Part shown: piece by piece, positions 51,503 through 59,814 of the stretch | Numbering within the stretch: the first letter of the stretch is position 1 | Layout: every line of letters begins with the position of its first letter | Source of the DNA: Alphaproteobacteria bacterium | Lineage (GTDB): Bacteria; Pseudomonadota; Alphaproteobacteria; Rhodobacterales; Rhodobacteraceae | Length of the DNA stretch: 64,000 nt | Direction of reading: 5' to 3' | Assembly: GCA_030425925.1 (NCBI GenBank) | Contig: JAUHZO010000007.1 | Span: forward strand, 1-64,000 | The notes under the pieces: model-generated | The model's input: only the letters and a program-made list of their open reading frames with translations | Told to the model about the DNA's origin: nothing | The model's database searches: none | Made by a program: the position numbers and the translations under genes

Positions 51503-52459
51503 ATGACACGGACGGCCATGACGCAGATTCTGGCCCTGGTTGTGACGGGTGGCGCAGCGCTGGCACACGAGGACATTGCCGACAAGTATCCGCAATCGGA
51601 GCTTTACGACAAACCGGTCGAGGTGATCCCGCATGTCTGGTCGGCCATCGGCGCGACGGCGCCGCCGACCTACGAGAATTCGGGCCACAACAACAACCTG
51701 TCCTTCGTGGTGACCGGCGATGGCGTGGTGGTGATCAATGGCGGGGCCTCGGTGCGGCTGGCGGCGGCGCTGCATGACGAGATCCGGGCGGTGACCGATC
51801 AGCCGGTCCGGCTGGTGATCAACGAGAACGGCCAGGGCCACGCGATGCTGGGCAATGCCTACTGGGCCGATCTGGGGGTCGACATCCTGGCGCATGAGGA
51901 TGCGATCCACGAGGTCGAGGAGAACGGGGATTTCATCCTGCAGGGGATGCAGCGTTACAATCGCGACAAGGCGGAGGGCACACGGGTAGTGCCGGCGAAC
52001 CTGTCCTTCTCTGACCGCCACGATGTGCAGATGGGTGATGTGGCGCTGGAAGTGCTGCATCTGGGCCCGGCGCACGGGCCGGGCGACACGCAGGTCTGGA
52101 TCCCGCAATGGGGCATCGTGATCGCGGGCGACATCGCCTTTCACGAGCGCATGCCGCCGATCTTTGCCGATACCGACACCGATGGCTGGATCGAGACCTT
52201 CGAGGGGCCGTTTGCCGCTCTGGGCGCGACCTATGTGATCCCCGGGCACGGGCATCCGACGAACATGGCGCAGGTGCAGCGCTATACGGCGGATTACCTG
52301 CGCGACCTGCGCGCCAAGATCGGCGCGCATATCGACGAGGGCGGGGACCTGGCCTCGGCCTATTACGTGGACCAGTCGGCCTGGGCCCATCTGGACACGT
52401 TCGAGGAACTGGCCACCAAGAATGCCGGGCGGGTGTTCGAGGAGATGGAATGGGAGTGA
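51503..52459 (+). CDS. Secreted metallo-beta-lactamase-fold protein with atypical metal motif
   Basis: This encodes a 318-aa protein with a signal peptide (cleavage near ALA-HED, residue ~21). The fold is indicated by NNLSFVVTGDGVVVINGG, GPAHGPGDTQVWIP (His191), GIVIAGDIAFHERMP (Asp210) and VIPGHGHP (His249). However, the canonical HxHxDH is replaced by NENGQGH (107-113): only the last His remains, with Glu, Gly and Gly where His, His and Asp are expected. This may mark a distinct subgroup or loss of one metal site. GGGAGGACAACGGG precedes the ATG. A rhodanese and a methyltransferase gene follow. Confidence 0.85.
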   Translation: MTRTAMTQILALVVTGGAALAHEDIADKYPQSELYDKPVEVIPHVWSAIGATAPPTYENSGHNNNLSFVVTGDGVVVINGGASVRLAAALHDEIRAVTDQPVRLVINENGQGHAMLGNAYWADLGVDILAHEDAIHEVEENGDFILQGMQRYNRDKAEGTRVVPANLSFSDRHDVQMGDVALEVLHLGPAHGPGDTQVWIPQWGIVIAGDIAFHERMPPIFADTDTDGWIETFEGPFAALGATYVIPGHGHPTNMAQVQRYTADYLRDLRAKIGAHIDEGGDLASAYYVDQSAWAHLDTFEELATKNAGRVFEEMEWE

Positions 52460-52518
52460 TGCGGGCCATGGGTGTCCTGCCTGCCGCGCTGGTTGCCCGG
52501 GATGTGCGGAGGAAGATC

Positions 52519-52944
52519 ATGAAGACCGTTCTTGTGGCGCTGTGCTCGTCCGCCCTGATGGGCGGCCTCGCGTCTTTCGCGGCTGCGCAAGGGCTTGCCG
52601 ACGAGGTCATCGGTTATATCGAGTTCGAGCCTTACGAGTCCGGCATCATCCTGCCGGCGCAGCTGACCGAGGACGTATGGGCGGACCTGTATCTTGTCGA
52701 CACCCGCAGTGCCGCGCAATTCGCGGCCGGGACGATCCCCGGGGCCGTTCACATCGAGTGGCGCGAGGTTCCGGGGCGGCTGGACGCGTTGCCTGCGGAC
52801 CGCAAGGTGGTCCTGTTCTGCAACACCGGATCGCTGAGTGCGCAGGCGGCGTTTGCCGCGCGGCTTCTTGGGGCAAGGAACGTGGTTGTGCTGCAGTCCG
52901 GGCTTGAGGGCTGGCGCAAAGACGGGGCCTATCACCCGGGTTGA
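52519..52944 (+). CDS. Secreted rhodanese-domain protein
   Basis: This encodes a 141-aa protein with a signal peptide (about 1-23, ending FAAA). A single rhodanese domain has LVDTRSAAQFAAGTIPGAVHIEW and the active-site Cys in VLFCNTGSLSAQAAFAARLLG (about 104). It may move sulfur in the periplasm. GGAGGAAGATC supports this ATG; a more upstream ATG at 52459 is in frame but lacks such a site and a good signal sequence. It probably forms an operon with the preceding metallo-beta-lactamase-fold gene. Confidence 0.88.
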   Translation: MKTVLVALCSSALMGGLASFAAAQGLADEVIGYIEFEPYESGIILPAQLTEDVWADLYLVDTRSAAQFAAGTIPGAVHIEWREVPGRLDALPADRKVVLFCNTGSLSAQAAFAARLLGARNVVVLQSGLEGWRKDGAYHPG

Positions 52945-52953
52945 CCGGGATTT

Positions 52954-53018
52954 CGGGGGCGCTGCCCCCGTCCGGCCCGGGGCCGGACTCCCCCGGGAGT
53001 ATTTGACCCAAGAAGAAG
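52954..53018 (+). repeat. Hairpin plus GTATTT...AAGAAGAAG dispersed element
   Basis: A hairpin CGGGGGC-GCT-GCCCCCG (52954-52970) is followed by GAGTATTTGACCCAAG (52997-53012) and AAGAAG. This is the clearest full copy of the element in the window and may end the rhodanese transcript. Confidence 0.6.
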
Positions 53019-53048
53019 TCCAAGAGCGCGCGGACGGGAGGTGTTGTG

Positions 53049-53498
53049 ATGAAATGGGTGGATCTGCCGCCGGTCTGGCTTTTGGCGGCGCTGGTGCTGG
53101 CCTGGGTGCAGAAGACGTACCTGTCCTACGGTCTGGGGTTCGGCCCGGTCTGGGCCGATCTTGCCGGCGGGCTCTTGGTGGGGGGCGGGGTGCTGCTGAT
53201 GGCGCTGGCGATCCACGAGATGCGCCGGCACAAGACCACGGTCATTCCGCATCTCGATGCCGACCGGCTGGTGACGACGGGGATCTTTTCGCGCTCGCGC
53301 AATCCGATCTACCTGGGCGATTCGCTTGTGCTGGCGGGGATGATCCTGTTCTGGGACGCGGTGTTGGCGCTCCCACTGATTCCGGTCTTTGTCCGGGTGA
53401 TCGAGACGCGCTTTATCGTGCCGGAAGAAGATCGTTTGCGGCGCAAGTTTCGTGCGGATTTTGCGCGCTATACGCAACAAGTGCGAAGGTGGCTTTAA
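53049..53498 (+). CDS. Isoprenylcysteine carboxyl methyltransferase-like membrane protein
   Basis: This encodes a 149-aa membrane protein with three or four helices. The C-terminal half has the ICMT/phospholipid methyltransferase signature: HKTTVIPHLDADRLVTTGIFSRSRNPIYLGDSLVLAGM, then IETRFIVPEEDRLRRKFRADFARYTQQVRRWL. The family uses S-adenosylmethionine; the bacterial acceptor is unknown. ATG at 53049 is used, with GGGAGG upstream; a GTG one codon earlier is an alternative. Confidence 0.85.
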   Translation: MKWVDLPPVWLLAALVLAWVQKTYLSYGLGFGPVWADLAGGLLVGGGVLLMALAIHEMRRHKTTVIPHLDADRLVTTGIFSRSRNPIYLGDSLVLAGMILFWDAVLALPLIPVFVRVIETRFIVPEEDRLRRKFRADFARYTQQVRRWL

Positions 53499-53545
53499 CT
53501 TTGATGCAGACTATGCTCTAGAGCCGCGGGTATGGTTGTGGCGCT

Positions 53546-53566
53546 TAGGTCAGCCCTGTAGACCTA
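53546..53566. promoter_or_regulatory. Inverted repeat upstream of pntA
   Basis: Arms TAGGTC (53546-53551) and GACCTA (53561-53566) are separated by 9 bp in the 140-bp gap before pntA. It may be a regulator site or a leader hairpin. The evidence is limited to the symmetry. Confidence 0.3.
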
Positions 53567-53638
53567 CCGCCAATTGAACATGCCGCGCCCCGGGCGCGGG
53601 AGAACTGGATTTCGGCCTGAACGAGGGGGACGACAGAC

Positions 53639-55216
53639 GTGAAAATCGGGACACCAAAGGAAATCGAGGCGGGGGAAGCCCGGGTCGCGATGACCCCCGA
53701 CTCCGCCAGGGCGCTGCAGAAGCTTGGCTATGACTGCATGATCGAAAGCGGCGCGGGCGTGGCGGCGGGTTTTGCCGATGCGCTTTATGCCGAGGCGGGC
53801 GTCGAGGTGGTCGACAGCGCGGAGGCGCTGTGGTCGGGTGCCGACATCATCGCCAAGGTGCGCGAGCCGCAGGACAGCGAGCTGGCGCGGCTGGCCACGG
53901 GCAAGACGCTGATCAGCTTCTTCAACCCGGGTGGCAATGCCGAAGGGCTGGAAAAGGCCAGGGCCTCGGGCGCAAACGTGATCGCCATGGAGATGGTGCC
54001 GCGGATCAGCCGTGCGCAGAAGATGGACGCGCTGTCGTCGATGGCCAATATCGCGGGGTATCGCGCGGTGATCGAGGCGGGCAACAATTACGGCCGCTTC
54101 TTCACCGGCCAGATCACGGCCGCGGGCAAGGTGCCGCCGGCCAAGGTCCTGGTGGTGGGCGCGGGCGTCGCGGGTCTTGCCGCCATCGGCACCTCGACCT
54201 CGCTGGGCGCGATCACCTATGCCTTTGACGTGCGGCCCGAAGTGGCCGAGCAGGTCGAATCCATGGGGGCCGAGTTCGTCTATCTCGATTTCGAGGAGGA
54301 AACCCAGGACGGGGCGGCCACCGGCGGCTATGCCAGCGTGCAGTCCGAGGAATTCCGCAACGCGCAGCTGGCCAAGTTCCGCGAGATCGCGCCGGACATG
54401 GACATCGTCATCACCACCGCCCTGATCCCCAACCGCCCCGCGCCCAAGCTGTGGCTGGAGGACATGGTTGCGGCGATGAAACCCGGGTCGGTCATCGTCG
54501 ACCTTGCCGCGCAGCAGGGCGGCAATGTCGAGGGCACCGTCAAGGATGAGAAGGTGGTCACCGACAACGGCGTGACCATCATCGGCTATACCGATTTCGC
54601 CAGCCGCATGGCGGCGCAATCGTCAACGCTTTACGCCACCAACATCCGCCACATGATGACCGACCTGACGCCCGAAAAGGACGGCCAGGTGGTGCACAAC
54701 ATGGACGATGACGTGATCCGTGGCGCGACGGTCGCCTATCAGGGCGAGATCACCTTCCCGCCGCCGCCGCCCAAGGTGCAGGCGATCGCCGCGCAGAAGA
54801 AGGAAAAGCCGAAAGAGCTGACGCCCGAGGAGAAGCGTGCGCGGGAAGTGGCGGCCTTCAAGGCCGAGACCCGCAGCCAGGTGACGCTGATCGCCATCGG
54901 TGCGGCGCTGCTGCTGGCGGTGTCGCTGATCCCGGGCATGCCGGCGAGCTTCATGCAGCACTTCATCGTCTTCGTGCTGTCGGTCTTCATCGGTTTCCAG
55001 GTGATCTGGAACGTGGCGCATTCGCTGCACACGCCGCTGATGGCGGTGACCAACGCGATTTCCTCGATCATCATCCTGGGCGCGCTGATCCAGATCGGAT
55101 CGTCCAACGGTCTGATCATCTTCCTGTCGGCTGCCGGGGTCCTGATGGCCTCGATCAACATCTTCGGCGGCTTCCTCGTGACACGGCGCATGCTCGCCAT
55201 GTTCCAGAAATCCTAA
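53639..55216 (+). CDS. pntA: NAD(P) transhydrogenase alpha subunit
   Basis: This encodes a 525-aa subunit of the proton-translocating transhydrogenase, which makes NADPH from NADH at the expense of the proton gradient. The N-terminal NAD-binding domain starts [20 protein letters not shown] and includes [23 protein letters not shown] (about 167-189) and the mobile-loop region. A charged linker leads to four C-terminal membrane helices (about 418-520). It is the fused, E. coli-like form rather than the split PntAA/PntAB of some alphaproteobacteria. The start is GTG with GAGGGGGAC upstream. Confidence 0.95.
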   Translation: MKIGTPKEIEAGEARVAMTPDSARALQKLGYDCMIESGAGVAAGFADALYAEAGVEVVDSAEALWSGADIIAKVREPQDSELARLATGKTLISFFNPGGNAEGLEKARASGANVIAMEMVPRISRAQKMDALSSMANIAGYRAVIEAGNNYGRFFTGQITAAGKVPPAKVLVVGAGVAGLAAIGTSTSLGAITYAFDVRPEVAEQVESMGAEFVYLDFEEETQDGAATGGYASVQSEEFRNAQLAKFREIAPDMDIVITTALIPNRPAPKLWLEDMVAAMKPGSVIVDLAAQQGGNVEGTVKDEKVVTDNGVTIIGYTDFASRMAAQSSTLYATNIRHMMTDLTPEKDGQVVHNMDDDVIRGATVAYQGEITFPPPPPKVQAIAAQKKEKPKELTPEEKRAREVAAFKAETRSQVTLIAIGAALLLAVSLIPGMPASFMQHFIVFVLSVFIGFQVIWNVAHSLHTPLMAVTNAISSIIILGALIQIGSSNGLIIFLSAAGVLMASINIFGGFLVTRRMLAMFQKS

Positions 55217-55228
55217 GGAGCGGGCATT

Positions 55229-56662
55229 ATGGAAAACGCATTCACGATCGCGGCCTATGTGGTCGCAGCGATCCTGTTCATCCTGTCCCTGGGCGGGTTG
55301 TCCGGGCAGGAAAGTGCCAAGCGGGCGGTCTGGTACGGCATTGTCGGCATGGCGATTGCCGTGCTGGCCACGCTCATCGGGCCGGGGGCCGGGCTGTCGG
55401 GGGCGTCCATCGTGCTGATCGCGCTTGGCGCGGCGGTGGGCTACCAGCTGGCCACCAAGGTCCAGATGACCCAGATGCCCGAGCTTGTGGCGATCATGCA
55501 CAGCCTCGTGGGTCTGGCGGCGGTCTTTGTCGGCTTCAACGCCGATCTGACCATCAACATGGTGTCCGCCGCGAAAGAGGCGGGGGACGCGCTGGACGGC
55601 ACCTTTGCGCTGCTGGTGGCCAAGAAGACACCGGTCGAGATCGGCATCCTGCGGGTCGAGCTGGTGCTGGGCGTCTGGATCGGGGCCGTCACCTTTACCG
55701 GGTCGGTCATTGCCTATGGCAAGCTGGCGGGCAAGGTGAACTCCGCCGCCAAGCAGCTGCCGGGCGGGCACATGCTGAACGCGGCCGCGGCGGCGCTGAG
55801 CGTGGTGCTGATGATCGCCTATCTGGGCGGCGCGGGCAGCTGGACGCTGCTGCTGCTGACGGCGGCGGCGCTGTTCATCGGCTATCACCTGATCATGGGC
55901 ATCGGCGGTGCGGACATGCCCGTGGTGGTGTCGATGCTCAACAGCTATTCCGGCTGGGCGGCGGCGGCCATCGGCTTCTCGCTGGGCAATGACCTTCTGA
56001 TTGTTGTCGGCGCGCTGGTGGGCTCGTCTGGTGCGATCCTGTCCTACATCATGTGCAAGGCGATGAACCGCGCCTTTGTCAGCGTGATCCTTGGCGGCTT
56101 TGGCGGCGGCGGCGGCGAGCAGATGGCGGTCGAGGGCGAGCAGATCGCCATTGATGCCGATGGCGTGGCTTCGGCGCTGGAAGAGGCCGACAGCATCATC
56201 ATCATCCCGGGCTACGGCATGGCAGTGGCGCAGGCCCAGCAGAACGTGGCCGAACTCACGCGCCGCCTGCGCGCCAGGGGCAAGGAGGTGCGCTTTGCCA
56301 TCCACCCCGTCGCGGGCCGTCTGCCGGGGCACATGAACGTGCTGCTGGCCGAAGCCAAGGTGCCCTATGACATCGTGCTGGAGATGGACGAGATCAACGA
56401 GGACTTCCCGGACACGGATGTGGCCATCGTCATCGGCTCCAACGACATCGTGAACCCGGCGGCGCAGGACGATCCGAACTCGCCCATCGCGGGGATGCCG
56501 GTGCTGGAATGCTGGAAGGCCAAGCAGGTGTTCGTGTCCAAGCGCGGCAAGGGCACAGGCTATTCGGGGATCGAGAACCCGCTGTTCTTCAAGGACAACA
56601 CGCGGATGTTCTACGGCGACGCCAAGGCGTCACTGGGCGAGTTGCTGAACCGGATTTCGTAA
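55229..56662 (+). CDS. pntB: NAD(P) transhydrogenase beta subunit
   Basis: This encodes a 477-aa subunit with eight or nine membrane helices (about 5-260) and the NADP-binding domain III at the C-terminus. Key stretches are [16 protein letters not shown] (proton-channel His), [43 protein letters not shown] and [26 protein letters not shown]. It starts 12 bp after pntA with TAAGGAGCGGGC, so the two are co-transcribed. Confidence 0.96.
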   Translation: MENAFTIAAYVVAAILFILSLGGLSGQESAKRAVWYGIVGMAIAVLATLIGPGAGLSGASIVLIALGAAVGYQLATKVQMTQMPELVAIMHSLVGLAAVFVGFNADLTINMVSAAKEAGDALDGTFALLVAKKTPVEIGILRVELVLGVWIGAVTFTGSVIAYGKLAGKVNSAAKQLPGGHMLNAAAAALSVVLMIAYLGGAGSWTLLLLTAAALFIGYHLIMGIGGADMPVVVSMLNSYSGWAAAAIGFSLGNDLLIVVGALVGSSGAILSYIMCKAMNRAFVSVILGGFGGGGGEQMAVEGEQIAIDADGVASALEEADSIIIIPGYGMAVAQAQQNVAELTRRLRARGKEVRFAIHPVAGRLPGHMNVLLAEAKVPYDIVLEMDEINEDFPDTDVAIVIGSNDIVNPAAQDDPNSPIAGMPVLECWKAKQVFVSKRGKGTGYSGIENPLFFKDNTRMFYGDAKASLGELLNRIS

Positions 56663-56667
56663 GCGCG

Positions 56668-56745
56668 GGCCGTTTTCCGTATCGGAAAACGGCCGTTCTT
56701 TTTGCAAAAGAACGGACCGCAATCCTTGCAGGATTGCGGTCTTTC
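56668..56745. terminator. Three tandem palindromes after pntB
   Basis: There are three adjoining hairpins: arms GGCCGTTTTCCG/CGGAAAACGGCC (56668-56679, 56683-56694), CCGTTCTTTT/AAAAGAACGG (56693-56702, 56706-56715), and ACCGCAATCCT/AGGATTGCGGT (56716-56726, 56730-56740). The last is followed by CTTTCTT. They lie between the convergent pntB and SET-domain genes and probably act as a bidirectional terminator. The last two share a TGC centre. Confidence 0.75.
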
Positions 56746-56746
56746 T

Positions 56747-57157
56747 TCATTGCGCGGCCACGGCGTGAACCCGATGGCGCGGCGGCTGCATGACGATCTG
56801 ACCCAGCGTGAAGGTGCTGTAATGGCAGGTCAGTTCCGTGCCCGCGGGGATGTCCCAGCGCGCGATGCCCTGGACCCCGTCGGAAAAGTCGAGATTGGGG
56901 TCGTCGGCATGGTTCATGAACCGGCCTTCGTCGCTTTCCAGCACGAGGTACGCCGGATCGGCGAAATCCGGATAGGAGTACCGCTCCACAAATTCGCGGG
57001 CATGCGGTTCCAGCGCCGCCACCCGGGCGGCGGGCAGGCGGATGTCCAGAAGCGGTTCATGCCGCCAGACATTGTCGCCGCGGGCGATGTCGTCATGACA
57101 AAACACCCCGAGGCCTTCGATGGCCGACGGGGCGAGATAACAGCGCACCATCATCAT
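56747..57157 (-). CDS. SET-domain protein
   Basis: This encodes a 136-aa protein that is essentially a lone SET domain. It has a start APSAIEGLGVFCHDDIARGD, the substrate/cofactor motif RFMNHADDPNL (about 83-93) and the catalytic-type GTELTCHYSTF (about 110-120). SET proteins are S-adenosylmethionine-dependent lysine methyltransferases; bacterial targets are mostly unknown. Three ATGs in a row begin it (MMMVRC); the first is best spaced from AAGGATC. Confidence 0.85.
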   Translation of the reverse strand: MMMVRCYLAPSAIEGLGVFCHDDIARGDNVWRHEPLLDIRLPAARVAALEPHAREFVERYSYPDFADPAYLVLESDEGRFMNHADDPNLDFSDGVQGIARWDIPAGTELTCHYSTFTLGQIVMQPPRHRVHAVAAQ

Positions 57158-57321
57158 GCGCCTGATCCTTCTGAGAGACCGGACCGCCTGCCGGTGAGGA
57201 TGAAGCCCGTTGGGGCAGGGCGCGGGCGGGACGCGCATTGCGTGAGAGTGCCGCAGCGCGCGGCGGATGCAAGCGGTTTTTCTGCGTGACAGGCCGCGGT
57301 GGGTGAGATAATGCTGAGTAA

Positions 57322-57732
57322 ATGACTCGGATTTATGACCTCATGCCGGACCCCTGGCCCGACCCGTGCCCGGAGGGCCATTGGCGGGCGCTGCTGCCCG
57401 ACCTGCTGGAGCACTGTGACCCGCGGCTGGACAGCCTGCGCCTGCTGGCGCAGGATCGGGCCGGGCGGGCCACGACCGACAGCGGCGACCCGCTGCACGT
57501 CTTGCTGACCCGGCTGGCCGACGCCCTGGGCCGCGACATGGCTTTCGAAGCGCCGGGTTGCGGGACGCGCAGCTTTGACGAGCGCTGGCTGATGGCGCTG
57601 CTGCAGGCTGCCGAACGGGGGGACGGGGCGTCCTACCGGTTCCTGCTGCGGGCACGGCTGGCCCCGGACACGGCCTCAGGGATCCATTTTGCCCTGACCC
57701 AGGCGCGGATCTGGATGGACACCCGTCTCTGA
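57322..57732 (+). CDS. Conserved hypothetical protein
   Basis: This encodes a 136-aa, mostly helical, soluble protein rich in Asp, Arg and Leu, which I do not recognise. The sequence has sensible codon usage and is open for its full length (EGHWRALLPDLLEHCDPRLDSLRLLAQDRAGRATT..., later FDERWLMALLQAAERGDGASYRFLLRARL). The ribosome site is poor (GAGATAATGCTGAGTAA). It lies between the divergent SET gene and bioY. Confidence 0.6.
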   Translation: MTRIYDLMPDPWPDPCPEGHWRALLPDLLEHCDPRLDSLRLLAQDRAGRATTDSGDPLHVLLTRLADALGRDMAFEAPGCGTRSFDERWLMALLQAAERGDGASYRFLLRARLAPDTASGIHFALTQARIWMDTRL

Positions 57733-57764
57733 TTTGCAAACAGCGTGATTAGCGCGATTTGCAA
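57731..57764. promoter_or_regulatory. Direct repeats upstream of bioY
   Basis: GATTTGCAA occurs twice (57731-57739 and 57756-57764), 25 bp apart, in the region before bioY. A regulator could bind here. I did not see a BioR-type TTATCTATAA box. Confidence 0.3.
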
Positions 57765-57846
57765 TTCTACAGCGCAGCATCGCTTGCGGCGGCGCAGCGG
57801 CTGGGGCAGAAATCGGCATGACAGTCTGATGACAGGAGACCTGCCC

Positions 57847-58434
57847 ATGACCCCCTCAATGACCCGACCCGTCCTTGCCGAGGCCTTTGCCACTTCCCAC
57901 AGCATGCCGACCCTGCTGCACAGGGCCGTTCTGGTGCTGCTGGGAATCGCCGCGCTGACGCTGGCGGCCAAGATCCGCGTGCCCATGTGGCCGGTCCCGG
58001 TGACCATGCAGACGTTTGCCGTCCTCGTGATCGGGACCGCCTACGGGCTGCGGCTGGGGCTGGTGACGCTTCTGGGCTACCTGGCGCTCGGGGCGCTGGG
58101 GCTGGCGGTGTTCACCGGTGACAGCGCCGGGCTGGCCTACATGGCGGGGCCGACGGGCGGCTACCTCGTGGGCTTTGTCGTGGCGGCGGGGCTGATGGGC
58201 TGGCTGGCGCGGCGCGGCTGGGACCGGTCCTTTGGCACCATGCTGGCCGCGATGGTTCTGGGCAACCTGGTGATCTATGCCTTTGGCCTGCCCTGGATGG
58301 CCTGGCTGTTCCTGGCCGACAAGGGCGCGGCCTGGGTGTTCCAGTGGGGCATGGTCAACTTCCTTCCAGGAGATGCGCTGAAGCTGGCCCTGGCGGCGGT
58401 GCTGCTGCCGGCGATCTGGCGCGCGCGCGGCTGA
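57847..58434 (+). CDS. bioY: Biotin transporter BioY
   Basis: This encodes a 195-aa substrate-binding membrane protein of the biotin ECF transporter, with six helices. Family stretches are AAKIRVPMWPVPVTMQTFAVLVIGTAYG (about 35-62), GYLALGALGLAVF, LAYMAGPTGGYLVGFVVAA and the final VNFLPGDALKLALAAVLLPA. No bioM or bioN neighbours are present, so it may act alone or use a shared energising module. GACAGGAGACCTGCCC precedes the ATG. Confidence 0.94.
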   Translation: MTPSMTRPVLAEAFATSHSMPTLLHRAVLVLLGIAALTLAAKIRVPMWPVPVTMQTFAVLVIGTAYGLRLGLVTLLGYLALGALGLAVFTGDSAGLAYMAGPTGGYLVGFVVAAGLMGWLARRGWDRSFGTMLAAMVLGNLVIYAFGLPWMAWLFLADKGAAWVFQWGMVNFLPGDALKLALAAVLLPAIWRARG

Positions 58435-58445
58435 CGCGGGCGGCC

Positions 58446-58464
58446 GGGTGAACCCCGCCCTACG
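58446..58464 (+). repeat. Dispersed repeat GGGTGAACCCCGCCCTACG, copy 1
   Basis: This 19-bp sequence recurs exactly at 60724-60742. Its core GGGGTGAACCCC type symmetry makes it a small REP-like intergenic element. Copy 1 lies between bioY and the OsmC gene. Confidence 0.7.
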
Positions 58465-58516
58465 CTTGTGACAGAGGCCGGGGTGGCACCCCGGCCTTTT
58501 GCGGTCCGGCCCGGCG

Positions 58517-58933
58517 TCAGGCCAGTTCGGTTTCGATCTGCGCGCCCTTCTCCAGCGTGCGATGCACCGGGCACTTGTCGGCGATCTCCAAGAGCTTTGC
58601 CCGCTGGTCGGCGTCCAGATCGCCCTCGAGCGTGATCCGCCGGACAAAGCGGTCGATCCGCGTGGCCTGTCCGGCCTCGGCATCCTGGGCGTGCACCTTG
58701 TCATGGGTCACGTCCACCGAGATGCCCGTCAGCGGCCAGCCCTTGCGCCGCGCATACATCCGTATCGTCATCGAGGTGCAGGCCCCCAGCCCCGAAGACA
58801 CGAACCCATACGGCGAAATGCCCCGGTTCGTGCCGCCATAGGCCGCGGGTTCGTCCGCTTGCGCATGGTGGTGCGGGCCGTTCTGGATGTCCTGCAGAAA
58901 GCCTGACGGATCGGCTTCGGTCACCCGGACCAC
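58517..58933 (-). CDS. OsmC-family peroxiredoxin-like protein
   Basis: This encodes a 138-aa protein with the OsmC fold. YGGTNRGISPYGFVSSGLGACTSMTIRMYARRKGW contains the peroxidatic Cys (about 53) and IADKCPVHRTLE the second Cys (about 118). It reduces organic hydroperoxides in known members. In many proteobacteria this domain is fused to the C-terminus of an alpha/beta hydrolase; here it begins at a GTG overlapping the hydrolase stop by 13 bp, in another frame. Either the fusion has split or a frameshift separates them. Confidence 0.88.
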   Translation of the reverse strand: MVRVTEADPSGFLQDIQNGPHHHAQADEPAAYGGTNRGISPYGFVSSGLGACTSMTIRMYARRKGWPLTGISVDVTHDKVHAQDAEAGQATRIDRFVRRITLEGDLDADQRAKLLEIADKCPVHRTLEKGAQIETELA

Positions 58934-59727
58934 GCCTTCGGGCGCGCCGATGGCGGGGCCGGCGGTGCAAGCTCCAGATAGCGCCCGGCCCAGGCGGCAA
59001 TCACCTCGGCGGCGTATTCGGCATCCGAGGCGCGGGTGATCAGGTGATCGGCATCGTCCAGCGTGACAAAGCTTTTCGGGTGCCTGGCCGCCATGAAGAT
59101 CTGCGTGGCGTTCGAGACGTCCACGATGGCATCCAGCGGCGCGTGCAGAACCAGCAGCGCCTTCTTCATCTTGCCGATGGCCGGGGCAATGTTCTCGGCG
59201 GCGACATTTTCCACGAAAGCCTTGCCGATGGTGAAGGGACGACCACCCAGATTGACCTCGGCCTGTCCCCGCGCGCTGATCTCGTCCAGGCTGTCATGGA
59301 AGTTGTGCGTGACATGGCCCGGATCGAACGGCGCGCCCAGCGTGACCACGGCCCGGGCCGAGGCGATCTCGGGCGCGGCGCGCAGCACCGCGGCCCCGCC
59401 CAGCGAATGTCCGATCAGCAGGTCCGGTGCCATGCCGCGGCTGTTCAGAAAGGCCGCCGCCGCACCCAGGTCGGCCACGTTGGAGGAAAAGGTGGTGTTG
59501 GCAAACTCGCCCTGGCTGTGGCCCAGCCCGGTAAAGTCAAAGCGCAGGACGGCGATCCCCATCGCCGCCAGCCGCGCGGCGATGCGGCGCGCGGCGGGGA
59601 TGTCCTTGCCGCAGGTGAAGCAATGGGCAAAAAGCGCGGTGGCCAGATGCGGGCCGTCGGGCATGTCGAGCCGCGCAGCGAGCGTGCCGCCGTCATGGCC
59701 GGGAAAGGTGAGGCGTTCGGTGGGCAT
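58921..59727 (-). CDS. Alpha/beta hydrolase (partner of the OsmC domain)
   Basis: This encodes a 268-aa serine-hydrolase-fold protein. The nucleophile elbow is LIGHSLGGAAVL (Ser ~107), VLRFDFTGLGHSQGEFANTTFSSNVADL lies before it, and the acid/His region is LHAPLDAIVDVSNATQIFMAARHPKSFVTLDDADHLITR. This is the N-terminal domain of the bifunctional hydrolase/OsmC family (about 400 aa). Its last residues, after ELAPPAPP, are shifted out of frame with the OsmC domain. AAAGGACC precedes the ATG. Confidence 0.88.
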   Translation of the reverse strand: MPTERLTFPGHDGGTLAARLDMPDGPHLATALFAHCFTCGKDIPAARRIAARLAAMGIAVLRFDFTGLGHSQGEFANTTFSSNVADLGAAAAFLNSRGMAPDLLIGHSLGGAAVLRAAPEIASARAVVTLGAPFDPGHVTHNFHDSLDEISARGQAEVNLGGRPFTIGKAFVENVAAENIAPAIGKMKKALLVLHAPLDAIVDVSNATQIFMAARHPKSFVTLDDADHLITRASDAEYAAEVIAAWAGRYLELAPPAPPSARPKAWSG

Positions 59728-59814
59728 GGTGAAAGGTCCTTTGTTCCGGGTCGGGTAAAGGATGGGCGCGGGGGGCAGGTCAGGCAAGCGGTGTGACAGC
59801 CGCGTTACGGGAAG

